In this document: positions 1 to 9,870 of the stretch, in pieces
How the letters are laid out: the number at the start of each line of letters is the position of its first letter
Numbering within the stretch: position 1 is the first letter of the stretch
Made by a program: the position numbers and the translations under genes
Assembly (NCBI GenBank): GCA_956465555.1
Contig: OY101117.1
Coordinates: 2,666,001-2,730,000, forward strand
Direction of reading: 5' to 3'
DNA from: Nitzschia sp. pyKryTriq1
Lineage: Eukaryota > Bacillariophyta > Bacillariophyceae > Bacillariales > Bacillariaceae
DNA length: 64,000 bases
Notes under the pieces: generated by a model
The model's input: only the letters and a program-made list of their open reading frames with translations
Databases searched by the model: none
What the model was told of the DNA's origin: nothing

Positions 1-863
1 CGTTCGAGAGGTTGTGTAGTGCACAGCATGATGAAGAAGAATTTGGGAGGAGACGAGATTGCTGATGATGCGATGAGTTCAGCAGCAAGACGGTTTGGTC
101 GATGGAAGTGGTGGTGGGAACTATGAAGCCTTGTCCTCATTGCTTTTGTTGCGGGTGCGGGGTGCGGGCACGATAGTCGGTCGTTCCGAGTTTTCACGTG
201 AAAATACCAAGCCTACCGGTAGGTGCGGTACAGTACAACAAGTTCAGAGGCAGAGATCCCTGCTGGTTGGCCGCGTGCTGGACCACGGAAACTTCTCGGC
301 GGCAAAATTGGCGCGGCACGCGGCACCTATGGAAATCAGACAAATCGACCACTTCGACCGAGGAACTACAAGTACATCAGTCCTTCGTAGAATACTCCGA
401 TACCGTACCGGTACGTACCGGTACCTCCGAAGCCCGAGACAGGAGGGTCGTAATCATTCTGTAGCTCTTCATTCCTCTCTACTCTCTAGAGAGGGCCTAC
501 TAGTAGAGAGTAGTTGTAGCGAAGAGTGAGGTGAGTAGTGATGGAGGGGATATCTAAGAAATGAAAAAGAGCGGAATCAGAAATAGCGAGGTTGAAATCG
601 CAACACGTGGAAGCACTTGGGCAAACTGTCCGCCCGTCCGTCGCTAGTAGTATCACCGTCAGAGCTCAGAGCCATCGAAAATATTGCAACGCATCGCAAA
701 CGGAAGTGATGTTTCTTCTCTATTTTATTTCGAACTCATCATTACAGTCGGCAAGAGGGAGTGATTTGACGTGCGATAGATGACACTACCCCGCCCTTTG
801 AATTGAATTCAACTTTTTATACTCGCATTGATACTAAAGTGAAGAAAAAATTATCCAGACGAG
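1..863. other. Intergenic, no gene recognised
   Basis: I see no convincing gene here. Open frames on the plus strand at 95-529 and 592-783 show no domain, no compositional signal of coding and no plausible start context. The stretch carries short palindromic strings of the TACCGGTA and CTAGTAG type (for example around 400-420 and 480-510) that recur in most intergenic regions of this window. The last 80 bases are presumably promoter and 5' leader of the Obg gene starting at 864. Confidence 0.6.
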
Positions 864-2807
864 ATGATTATGACGACTACGACGAGAAGAATGGCACATA
901 ATTCTCCTAGTGCGGCGTGTTCTTCTTCGGCCGTTGGACTAAGATTATGGATCGGAATCCTTTTCCTCTGTGGTGTAACATCCCGTCTTTCCCTTCCATG
1001 CTGTGAAGCATTTACCACAATATCATCTTCATATATTTATCGGCAACAGCCGCAGTCGCCATCGCATGTTCTCTTTGTGGGAACGAGCGACGCTCCAAGC
1101 ACAGCAGCGGCAGCAGCGGATCCCGCCGATTTACAAGTTTTTGATGCCGACGTCGAAGCCGCTATTCAAGCCAAGAAAGAATTGACCAAGAAACGACAAA
1201 AGGAGCAACGAGAGACTGGTCAACAAGTAAAAGACGATCAAGAATGGAAGTTCTTTGATACAGCACGGGTGCACGTGAGCGGAGGCGATGGAGGCAATGG
1301 GTGTGTCGCGTTTCGTCGAGAAAAGGGTGCACCCTTGGGAGGACCCAGTGGAGGTCGGGGTGGCCACGGTGGATCTATCTATTTGGTATGCGAGGAGGGA
1401 TTGAATACGCTGGCGCCGTTGCGGAATCGTGTGCATGTGCGTGCTACCAAGGGACGAAATGGACTTGGCAAAAATAAGGATGGACAACATGGAAACTCAA
1501 TTGAAATTCCAGTTCCGCCTGGGACAGTTATTCGAGAATTGCGAACGCAGAAATTGGCGGGAGAACTGCGAGAGCATGGAGAACGGCTACTAGTGGCCCG
1601 TGGAGGTCGTGGTGGTCGGGGTAACGCCGCGTTCATGACGGAACGCAACACTGCACCCAAACTGGCCGAACGAGGAGAGCCCGGCGCCATGCGATGGTTG
1701 TCGGTTGAATTGCGATTGGTGGCTGATGTAGGCTTTTTGGGAAAGCCCAATGCCGGCAAGTCGACTCTTTTGGCTGCTGCCTCGGCTGCTCGGCCAAAGA
1801 TTGCCAACTATCCCTTTACGACCATTGTGCCCAATCTCGGAGTATGTGATTTGGGGGATGAAGGGGCGGGATTGATTCTTTGCGACATTCCCGGTCTTAT
1901 CGGAGGTGCTGCCAAAGGAGCCGGTCTTGGTCCTGCTTTCTTGAGGCATGTCCAACGTTGCAAAGTGCTTTTACATATGGTGGATGGTACATCTGAAGAT
2001 CCCATTGGAGATTTTCATACCATCAACAAGGAGCTCAAGGAGTACGATCCTTTCTTGGCCGAAAAGCCTCAAGTGGTGGTTTTGAATAAATTGGATGTTC
2101 CCGAAGTCCAAGAAATGGAAGAAGAATTAATGGAACAGTTGCGACAAGCCGCTGGTCATTCGCGTGTCCTCTCTATTTCGGCAGCCACCACGTCGAATGT
2201 GAAGGAACTCATGGGTCGATTGAAGAAGTTTGTCGAGTCTCAGCCCGAAAGTGATTTGCCCCCCATTCCTGAAATCAATCTGGCTCGGGCGGGTCTTGAT
2301 TTTGACAGTGACGACTATGAAATCATTAATGATCCCTCGTATCCCGGCCAGTGGCGCATTACGGGAGAGTACATTGAGAACATCGCCAAGATGACCCACT
2401 GGGAGTACCCTGAAGCAGTCTCTCGTTTCGGTCGGCAGCTGGATGCTCTTGGCATTGCCACTGAACTTCAATCTCGTGGTGCCAGGGACGGCGATTTGGT
2501 CATGGTGGGAGAGTTTGACTTTGAATTCAACCCTGGTTTGACCAATCCTTACATTCCTCAGGAATTGCTGGAGAAGGATGCTCGTATGGAGGCCAAGCGT
2601 AATGGCGAAAAGTCACCGGATGATGATGACGACGACGATGGCACGGCCGCCTGGCGACCATTCAATCAAGGCGGATTCTTGGATGTTGATGTCGGCGAAT
2701 TGGTTGGGTTTTCTGAATCGGATGATTGGGAGTTGCTGGATGAAAACTTTGATGATGCTGATTTTGAGTATGGAGAGGACGATGAAGTGTGGACATATTC
2801 CGAATAG
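864..2807 (+). CDS. obgC: Obg-family GTPase, predicted plastid-targeted
   Basis: The 647-residue protein is an Obg/CgtA GTPase, a family that binds the large ribosomal subunit and acts in its assembly; plastid versions (ObgC) serve chloroplast ribosomes. The first ~60 residues form a bipartite diatom plastid leader: a hydrophobic signal segment (WIGILFLCGV) and then CEAFTT, an A-F cleavage site like the diatom ASAFAP motif. The glycine-rich Obg fold follows at about residues 128-285 (SGGDGGNG, GGPSGGRGGHGG, ARGGRGGRGN). The G domain has G1 GKPNAGKST, G3 DIPG, G4 NKLD and a G5-like SAAT. An OCT-type domain covers roughly 475-560, and the tail is acidic. The start at 864 gives an intact signal peptide. 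No intron is needed. Function is known from the family; targeting is inferred from the leader. Confidence 0.93.
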   Translation: MIMTTTTRRMAHNSPSAACSSSAVGLRLWIGILFLCGVTSRLSLPCCEAFTTISSSYIYRQQPQSPSHVLFVGTSDAPSTAAAAADPADLQVFDADVEAAIQAKKELTKKRQKEQRETGQQVKDDQEWKFFDTARVHVSGGDGGNGCVAFRREKGAPLGGPSGGRGGHGGSIYLVCEEGLNTLAPLRNRVHVRATKGRNGLGKNKDGQHGNSIEIPVPPGTVIRELRTQKLAGELREHGERLLVARGGRGGRGNAAFMTERNTAPKLAERGEPGAMRWLSVELRLVADVGFLGKPNAGKSTLLAAASAARPKIANYPFTTIVPNLGVCDLGDEGAGLILCDIPGLIGGAAKGAGLGPAFLRHVQRCKVLLHMVDGTSEDPIGDFHTINKELKEYDPFLAEKPQVVVLNKLDVPEVQEMEEELMEQLRQAAGHSRVLSISAATTSNVKELMGRLKKFVESQPESDLPPIPEINLARAGLDFDSDDYEIINDPSYPGQWRITGEYIENIAKMTHWEYPEAVSRFGRQLDALGIATELQSRGARDGDLVMVGEFDFEFNPGLTNPYIPQELLEKDARMEAKRNGEKSPDDDDDDDGTAAWRPFNQGGFLDVDVGELVGFSESDDWELLDENFDDADFEYGEDDEVWTYSE

Positions 2808-2918
2808 ACTATTTCTGAGACTAGATATGTACTTGTATTGATTATATCGACAGGAATTTTTATTGAATTCGTCTGTACTCGTATTGTACTTGTTGTTACG
2901 CTACTGCACTACCGCTAC

Positions 2919-4322
2919 TCACTGCTGGCTAGAACTCTTTCGCTGTTGTTGTAAGGAGCGGTACAGGAGTGTGTCAAAACGTGATGGTTGGAGAGGACTT
3001 GTCCGTACGGGGAGATCCAAATCCTCCTCCTCGTCTCCATTCGTATCCTTGTTCGTGTTGGCCCGATTGCAAAGGATCTGCTTGGCCAAACAAAATCCCA
3101 TCAGCGGACCCCACGTGATACCCCAGGGTCCACCACCACTACAGATATAAACATTTTGGTACCCTGGAAGCTTTCCCACGACCGGCATTCCATCGGGTGT
3201 CGTTGGACGAATGCATGCTTGTACCACATCTGGAGATCGATTCTTGACCGAATGAGGTAGATGCTGGGCCAGAAGGGATTGCTGCCGCAGAGACTTTTGC
3301 GCTGCAGCTGCCCTTGATCGATTCGGTGGAGAGTCTTTTGTAGGATCGGGCGACGTTTCGGGAGATCGAAAGACGGCTGGACTCCAAACTTCCGATCCTC
3401 CACATCCCGAAACGTAGATGGACGACGACGACACTGTACTATTCTTAGTAGTGCCGTTCGTTGTCGTTGCGTGGACACGAGGAAAGATTTCTAAATGACA
3501 TCCCTGGTCATCGTCAGAACAAAACAGAGCCTTGGCGAAAAGGGATGCCGATGATAGTGATAATGGTGAAGCATATTCCTCTTCAATACCTCGCCAGACC
3601 AGTGAGGTGGAGACTACCCCATCCAATGGAAGTGGAACATCCAACCAATCTTCAATACGACTAGACCATGGCCCCATGGCAATAACGAGCTCTTCGTCGT
3701 CATCGAGCGATATAGTGGAAACATCTCGGAGAAGAATCGACGTGACGCGAGGACCGTCATCCTCGCTCATCAGGCCGGTTATTTCCAAGTCCTCCACAAA
3801 TCCTTGCCGAAAGGTGACGGCAATATTTTCAGTACGAGCAGAAGCAGATGCCTCACCATTTTCCATCGTTTTTTGAAAAAGTTTGGTGGTCAATTCGGCC
3901 GGATCCACCATGGCGGAATGACCCGCGAGGGGGTGAAGGAAAGGATCTTCATTGTCGACATCTCGATCACAGTCATAAGAATACGCCGAAACAGTCTGAA
4001 ACGATTCCAACTTTAATTCGTCCGCCAATCTTTGATGCAAGGCAAACGATTCTCGAAATAGTGCCTCTTGTTTTTTGTTCGTATTTCCGCCTCCACCACC
4101 TCCTCCTCTTTGTGAAGAGGACGATGAGAAGGATGCCCCCCAAGAAGACGTCACAAACGCTCCCGCCTTGCCCGATGCACACGCGGCAGGTCCCACGGCG
4201 GCGTCCACAAGGGTGATTGATGGAAGCCTAGTACTAGTAGGATTATCATCCAACAACGAGAGTGAAGACAGATAGTATGCGGTGGAGACACCGGCAATGC
4301 CCCCACCGATCACAACCACCAT
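2919..4322 (-). CDS. FAD-dependent oxidoreductase (DAO/TDA3-like)
   Basis: The 467-residue protein opens directly with a Rossmann dinucleotide-binding motif, VVVIGGGIAGVSTAYYL, and ends with a flavin-contact segment (SGGGPWGITWGPLMGFCLAKQI), the pattern of the D-amino-acid-oxidase/GlyDH fold. The overall arrangement recalls fungal and plant TDA3/FOXRED-like proteins of uncertain substrate. Low-complexity serine and glycine stretches interrupt the core around residues 65-80 and 300-330, as is common in diatom proteins. No targeting peptide precedes the FAD motif, so the product is probably cytosolic, unless an upstream exon was missed. It is convergent with the Obg gene, with 111 bases between the stops. 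The FAD fold is seen in the sequence; the substrate is unknown. Confidence 0.8.
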   Translation of the reverse strand: MVVVIGGGIAGVSTAYYLSSLSLLDDNPTSTRLPSITLVDAAVGPAACASGKAGAFVTSSWGASFSSSSSQRGGGGGGGNTNKKQEALFRESFALHQRLADELKLESFQTVSAYSYDCDRDVDNEDPFLHPLAGHSAMVDPAELTTKLFQKTMENGEASASARTENIAVTFRQGFVEDLEITGLMSEDDGPRVTSILLRDVSTISLDDDEELVIAMGPWSSRIEDWLDVPLPLDGVVSTSLVWRGIEEEYASPLSLSSASLFAKALFCSDDDQGCHLEIFPRVHATTTNGTTKNSTVSSSSIYVSGCGGSEVWSPAVFRSPETSPDPTKDSPPNRSRAAAAQKSLRQQSLLAQHLPHSVKNRSPDVVQACIRPTTPDGMPVVGKLPGYQNVYICSGGGPWGITWGPLMGFCLAKQILCNRANTNKDTNGDEEEDLDLPVRTSPLQPSRFDTLLYRSLQQQRKSSSQQ

Positions 4323-5019
4323 TGTGATGATGGATCATATATCATGTGACATGTACGATGAGTAAACACTTACTATTGTACGGTGCATTCAAAGATATAA
4401 TAGACAATATGGTGAGAAAAAATAATGATCCAATTCCATAAAAAGCGAAGATCTTATCGGTATCAAAGAAACGTATTTGAACGCGCTATTGGTGTATCTT
4501 TTGGTACTGGGGCCAGACGGTCTAATTTTTACTACGCAGAAACAATAAGAAACCTTCCTTGTTTGTGGGATCAGACGATATGGCGACGCACGATGAGATA
4601 TTACGCGATGATGAGAGAGAGCCGAGAGAGAGAGAGCCTTCGAAAAATATACATACCGATAGAATATAGAGAGATCAATGAGATGATGTCACTTCAGCCG
4701 GACGAAAGCTGATGATGCTTCATCCATCATCATCGCAGGCGCATCAGTCGGATATTCAATAGACTGACTAATCTCACAAAGCGGTATCATACGTGTACCG
4801 TACCGTATGGAAGATCTGGCGATACATGCTTGGGGTCGGGTGTGTGCGAGACAGAAAGATCGAGAGCTTATTCCAGATCAATATACGAGTATATTATATT
4901 CCAAAAATAATAACATCAAGCATGCCGTATTAAAAAGAGACAACTATACGAAACGCCACAACACAACTTATTGGAGAGTTCGTTCCTTTTGACGGCGGAC
5001 ATTCTCAGAAATCGCCACC
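4323..5019. other. Intergenic, divergent promoter region
   Basis: About 700 bases separate the divergently transcribed FAD oxidoreductase and the membrane glycosyltransferase. It holds AT-rich sequence, a run of GAGA repeats near 4615-4640 and small palindromes (CGTACCGTACCG near 4795). Open frames of 60-95 codons show no recognisable features. Both promoters presumably lie here. Confidence 0.5.
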
Positions 5020-6847
5020 ATGGTTGACGTGAGAAAGAGAACAAAGCCACGCCGGACCCGATTCTTAAAATGGGGGTTCCTCCTGGTCGCTGTTGTCGCT
5101 CTCTTCTCGGCTGGGTCGGTAATACTCTTCCTCTTCCAGGACGGTGCTTCTTATTATTCCTCATCATCCAGCATCCACAACAGTTATGGATTTCTATTCG
5201 CCGACAATACACGATACAACAACAACAACAACAACAACAACATCCACCCTTTGTCGGGCACGGCTTTTTCTTGTCAGCGACCGTGTCCCGCTCGAAGAAA
5301 CAAAATTGTGATTGATCATTTCGGATTGAATGGATTGGCGTAAGTTTGATTTTATTGTCATTGTCATTGTCACTGTCTTCCATCGCCTTGCGTTTTCTTT
5401 TCGGCAAGCGTCTGGAACTAAAATGATTTTTGTCTGTCACCTGCATCATAACAAATCAAAGAGATCGAGAGAGTATTTTTCATGTCATGTCGAGCTTGGC
5501 CGGGTATCTCTGTGCTACTTTGTATGTACCGCCACCGAGAACTATGGTGAGAACGAATGAATCATCAATCATCCAAAAGGTTTAGAAAGCTCAGGTACCG
5601 GTTGGAGTTGTGGAGTGTTGTCTTATAAGTCTCACCCTACTTTTTCAACGCCCCCCTTTTCTCTTGTGATCGTTCAGCTTTCAGTGTCCCACAATGGTAA
5701 TAAAGCCATTCCGTTGACTTTAATGTGGCGAGACTTTTATTCCTTTGTATTTCCTCCCCACAATACCACAGCCTTGCGACAATATCAAGCCAGTCTCACG
5801 GCTGGTAAGAATATTCCATGGGATCGGACGCCCTTCAACCTTAGTCAAGTAGTGTCTGCCGTTCGACAAGAAGTCTCCAGCGATTCCTGGTTGCGAATAT
5901 CGACCCAGCAACCAGAAGATTTTGTCTCTCATTTCGAGCAATTAGAAACCTTTGTGAATCGTCAGCAGCAGCAGCAGCAGCATGGTAGAATTTCATCATC
6001 TTCGTCAGCATCATCCGCAGCAATCGCCAAGACTGGATTTCTATGGGAAGTGTACACGCCACATTTTTATTGGTTGCAAAATCTTACCACGTGGTTCTCT
6101 CAAAAGAAGGATAGTCATGAGCGTCGATCACTACCCAGGTTATTGAGCGACGAGAGCCAAGAGCCAGAGTTTTGTGACTACATTTGGAACCTGCCATCAC
6201 CCGTATCTTTGGAGATTGTGGATCTAGTCTTTGATGCGATCCGTGAAAGGCATCCCAACACGGATAGTTTGGGCTTGTTTCATATTCGCCGAGGCGACAG
6301 CATGGATGCTTGTGATACTTCGCTGCCTCGTATCCACGAGTACTTGACGTGCTCCTTTCCAAAAGAACGATCGGAGATAGTAGACTCCCATTTTGGTCAA
6401 GTTACATTGCTGCTGGCAAGTGACGAAAGTGACGTGTGCTATCGTAAGGGCATTCAACAACTCGTAGAACAAGGCCTCGGTTATGGATTTGTGGATTTGG
6501 ACGATACCATTCAAACCGTACTGAAAGACTATGCTCGGAAGCAGACCAACGGCAATCGCCTTTTGAACAATATGTTTATCTACCACATTTCCAGACTGCT
6601 GGCCCGTGATGATTCTCGAATCCAATTAGTGCTGGAGCAACGTCGCCATATCCATTGCCCGAACTGTACGAATGTGGTCGAGCAATTTGCTCAACGTGGC
6701 AGCCGCCTTCAACGTGGGTCACGATCTACGGGCCGTCTACCCATCAAACCGTCGTTGCCGTCGCTGACTTGGGACTTGTCCCAAACCATTGAGGACTACA
6801 ACTTATGCATTCACGCACGCAGCCAAAAGCTAAAAGCTAATAACTGA
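5020..6847 (+). CDS. Type II membrane glycosyltransferase-like protein, intron frame unresolved
   Basis: The first exon (5020-5339) begins with a short basic cytoplasmic tail and one membrane span (about residues 18-40, FLLVAVVALFSAGSVILFLF), the signal-anchor layout of Golgi glycosyltransferases. A strong donor, GTAAGTTT, starts at 5340. The downstream exon carries FHIRRGDSMDACDT, like the HxRRxD motif that binds nucleotide sugar in fucosyltransferases, followed by VTLLLASDESDVC and a late NNMFIYHISRLL segment. The best acceptors (AG at 5677 and 5684, after a pyrimidine tract) do not restore the frame: exon 1 leaves two bases, while the 3' frame needs a single completing base. An acceptor at 5589 would fit the phase but has a poor context. 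A microexon or a one-base sequence error is possible. Fucosyltransferase-like activity is inferred from one motif. Confidence 0.6.
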
Positions 6848-6884
6848 CTCTTTTATTATTATTTTTGTATTTTCCCCCCAAAAA

Positions 6885-8882
6885 TTAATCGTTCAAACGT
6901 ATGCGATACATATTGGGCCAAAGTTTTCCAGTCACCCAAACTTCATTGGGAACACTGGTGACGGCAATTCCATTCAAAACATTGGCAGCGGGATTCATCG
7001 TGACCAGAGAAGAGAGATCATAGCGTCGTGTGACGAATCCTGTCGCGGGGTCGATGCGCACAATATAGGTAGATGTCCAAACATTCGACAAGACTGTCCC
7101 GGAATGGTAGTCCCATTCCAATTCATTGAGTTGATATAGCTCTTGGAGGCCGGCATCTGGATTTTCGCGCATAGTGACGGCAACCTTGTCAAGCAACTCG
7201 AGTGTCGAAACATCCCATTTGTGCAGATATTGTGTCCCATCGGTCACATAAAAGATGTTGTCCGATGCCACATGACAGATTCCCCATCCTTCACCATTCG
7301 TAGTGGAATCCACTGACCGCTCTTCCACCACTGCCAAAGAGTCGGCATCGTATCGAATAATCATGCCCGCCCTCCAAGTCAGTTGAATCAGTCGTCTATT
7401 GCCATTTTCATCCAAGTAAAAGGTCAGTCCTTCTCCAAAATAAGTACTGGGGAGAGGCTGCACTTGAATGAGTTGTCCCGTAGCAATGTCGACTCGTCGG
7501 ATGGTGCTCGTTCCATAGTTTCCGGTGGATTCATAGTATTCGATGGAGTTGCCTGGTACCAATTCGAGTCCCTGTGTAAAGGCGCCGCCATCATGTGGAA
7601 CCGTCTCCAACAAATCAAAGGAGCCCCAGGCACTATACGAGAGCGATTGTGCAGTCGTTGTGGGAGCGACCGTGGATGGAAATGTCATTGAAGCGAGTGC
7701 TGACGGAGTCATCGATGTGGTATCGACCGCTCCTGCTAGTGATGGAGTCATCGATGCGGTATCGACTGCTACTGCTGGCGTTGTGGGAGCGAGCGTTGAT
7801 AGAGTTGCTGTGGGCGCGAGGGTGGATGGACTTGCTATGGGGGCGAGTGTTACTGGTTTCGTCGTACTAGGGGCGACTGTCGATGGAGCTGCTGTGGTAG
7901 CAAGGGTAGGCGAGGCACTGGTCTTGTCCACAGGCGACTCGTCGTCGTCCACAAGTTCCACTAATACAATGCCTTGAATATCCTGAAAGGCATCACTTTC
8001 CGCTTGCAATATGGCAATATACTGGGCGACATCTGTAGTATTTTGCCAAGCCAGGGCCAGTTCCTCTTGCAACATTTCCAAGTCGTAGTACTCGGTCGCA
8101 TTACTACTCCCACCACCACCACTGCTACTACTGCTACCGCTGAAAGTGTCGTTGCCCCATGGTTGGCTCCAACAATCCCCGCCCACTTGAAATTCAATCT
8201 TCAAGGATTGTTCACTCATTCTTCTTCTTCTTTTCCTGTTTCGTAGGACTGTCGCTGGTACAAACGATTGTCCGGATGGAACCAGTTCCATGGTGCAATT
8301 ATTCACAAGCAATGATAACATGGACTGCTGCTCTTCGAGGTACTGACGAGTCACTTCCTCCCAAATTGCGAGATCCGTGTCATTCAAGAGTTCACTTTCC
8401 AGGTAGGGTGATAGAATCATTGTAAAGGGAGGCGACAGCACTACTCCTGGTGGCGAAAGGTCTGATGCCGGAGCAACAGTAATGGGCGATGATGATGTTG
8501 GTGATGCCGTCGTGCTAAGACTCTCATCGGAAGGAGAAGCCGATGGAAAACTACTAGTAGTGTCCGTGGGTGGTGTTTGCAAATCACCATCGAGTGCTGC
8601 TGACGACGATGAAGACGACTGCAACGACGACTGTTGTTCCTTCTTCTTGTCCGGTAAGGTGACACCAAGGCTCACTGCCACAATCAAGAGAACGAGGACT
8701 AGTAGGGCGATGATGGACACTTTTCGCCAGCTGGTTGGTCTTTGGTTTTTGTTGTTGTTGTTGTTGTTGTCGTCAACGTCGTCGTCAACGTCGTCCGATC
8801 TTTCCCAGCTCACATCGAGGACGCTGCTCGATGGTTTCTCGTCGAATTCCACTTCGTGGCTTTCATTATAACTGATGTCCAT
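6885..8882 (-). CDS. Membrane-anchored glutaminyl-peptide cyclotransferase (plant type)
   Basis: The C-terminal ~240 residues match the five-bladed-propeller glutamine cyclotransferases (plant/bacterial QC, Glu_cyclase_2), which convert N-terminal Gln or Glu of peptides to pyroglutamate. Visible family hallmarks are AFTQGLEL, YFGEGLTF, GEGWGICH, LNELEW and VLNGIAV. Before it come an acidic, Asn-rich cytoplasmic tail, one membrane span at about residues 55-75 (VSIIALLVLVLLIVAVSLGV) and a long Ser/Thr/Pro-rich stalk with repeated AP(S/T)T motifs, likely O-glycosylated. The stop lies 37 bases from the stop of the convergent glycosyltransferase-like gene. At 665 residues it is over twice the usual length, because of the stalk. 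An additional conserved stretch (residues ~150-300) between anchor and enzyme is not recognised. Confidence 0.85.
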   Translation of the reverse strand: MDISYNESHEVEFDEKPSSSVLDVSWERSDDVDDDVDDNNNNNNKNQRPTSWRKVSIIALLVLVLLIVAVSLGVTLPDKKKEQQSSLQSSSSSSAALDGDLQTPPTDTTSSFPSASPSDESLSTTASPTSSSPITVAPASDLSPPGVVLSPPFTMILSPYLESELLNDTDLAIWEEVTRQYLEEQQSMLSLLVNNCTMELVPSGQSFVPATVLRNRKRRRRMSEQSLKIEFQVGGDCWSQPWGNDTFSGSSSSSGGGGSSNATEYYDLEMLQEELALAWQNTTDVAQYIAILQAESDAFQDIQGIVLVELVDDDESPVDKTSASPTLATTAAPSTVAPSTTKPVTLAPIASPSTLAPTATLSTLAPTTPAVAVDTASMTPSLAGAVDTTSMTPSALASMTFPSTVAPTTTAQSLSYSAWGSFDLLETVPHDGGAFTQGLELVPGNSIEYYESTGNYGTSTIRRVDIATGQLIQVQPLPSTYFGEGLTFYLDENGNRRLIQLTWRAGMIIRYDADSLAVVEERSVDSTTNGEGWGICHVASDNIFYVTDGTQYLHKWDVSTLELLDKVAVTMRENPDAGLQELYQLNELEWDYHSGTVLSNVWTSTYIVRIDPATGFVTRRYDLSSLVTMNPAANVLNGIAVTSVPNEVWVTGKLWPNMYRIRLND

Positions 8883-9420
8883 TTCTTGCTTACTCTGCCG
8901 GCAGAGTAGCTTGCTTATACTATATTGTATTGTATTGTATTGCTTGCTGACTTATTTCTCCAATAATACCGTAGGTGTACCGGTAGACTATGGTTGCGTC
9001 ACCCTTCTATCCAATAATACTCAAGAAGGTGTCTGTACTTATTAGGATTACCTGAGTACAAGTGGTGGTGAAGCCAAGCTCTTACTCATCACTCGTACAG
9101 TATGGTCTACTACTACCGGTATTGCGCGAAGGAGCTCTCTCATCTCTATCGTCGTCCTGGCCTTTTCGCCCTTTCTTTTCTCCATCTCATATCGCAGCAC
9201 AGCACAGCATACAGTACGGTACAGTACTGCATCTACAGCGAGCATCGCGCATGGTATGTCGTCGAAGGTCACGCACAGGCAGGTCGGAGTCGCCGTGCGT
9301 CGTCATTTTTGGCGCGAGTTCGTTTTGCGAACGGATCTTGCCAATTAGTTTTTGGCACCAGACCGCTCGCTCGCGCGCCTGATCCCTATTTGACTAATAT
9401 GACCATTCTGACTGTCTGTG
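8883..9420. other. Intergenic, promoter side of the cyclotransferase
   Basis: No gene is recognised. A short TGTAT/TGTATTG microsatellite sits at about 8925-8940, and several TACCGGTA/ACTACCGG palindromes at 8975-9120. Open frames at 9062-9437 lack any protein-like features. Confidence 0.5.
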
Positions 9421-9870
9421 GCGCAGGCGCCAACTAACCCTCAACGCTCTCGGACACTGTAGACCGATGATATAGTAGGTGGTAGGATAATTCGCTGGCC
9501 TACTGTATGTCCCTACAGTAGTCGATTTCGATTTCGTCGGCCAAGTCCAGAGATTCCCTCATTTGACGGATGTATGTTGGAGGTGGAAGTGGCGGGACGG
9601 GGTCCCTTGGAGCCCTTTGCGGAACACTGGTTCGATGGCAGGGGTTGGAGGGAACGAGGTTTACCACCAAGAAGATCCTGGGCGGCGCGCTTCATCTTGG
9701 CGGCAAATTGTGCAAGTTGGACAACATGGCGGGCCATGAAGCAGGAGTCTTTGAGAGCCGGGCAATTCTTGCGGCGATTGCCAGCATTACAGATGAGACA
9801 CTGAGATACAGTGCCGTCAAGCTTAGTTTGATGAATGAGAGCCTTGAGTTCCTCCTCCTTCGCATGTCAC
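9421..9870 (-). mobile_element. Retroelement-like fragment with conserved 3' terminal segment
   Basis: The first ~120 bases (9421-9542) are clearly related to two segments at 59215-59324 and 59574-59681: all begin with the palindrome GGCGCAGGCGCC and share a block around CTCGGACACTGTAGACCGATG. On the minus strand this segment follows a short coding remnant (9513-9737, continuing upstream to about 9870) that includes a Cys-containing motif, CLICNAGN, then PALKDSCF, resembling a small zinc-binding domain. The reading frame ends in RRNRNRLL, comparable to NRNRSGA at the 59.6-kb copy. I infer the 3' end of a mobile element attached to a different truncated body. No target duplication was identified. 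Confidence 0.55.

Noticed and set aside
95-529. 144-codon open frame at the window start
   Set aside because: Arg/Ser-rich, crosses several TACCGGTA palindromes and has no domain or coding pattern.
9062-9437. Overlapping 106- and 111-codon frames
   Set aside because: No signal peptide, domain or conserved pattern; part overlaps the palindromic end of the 9.4-kb repeat.
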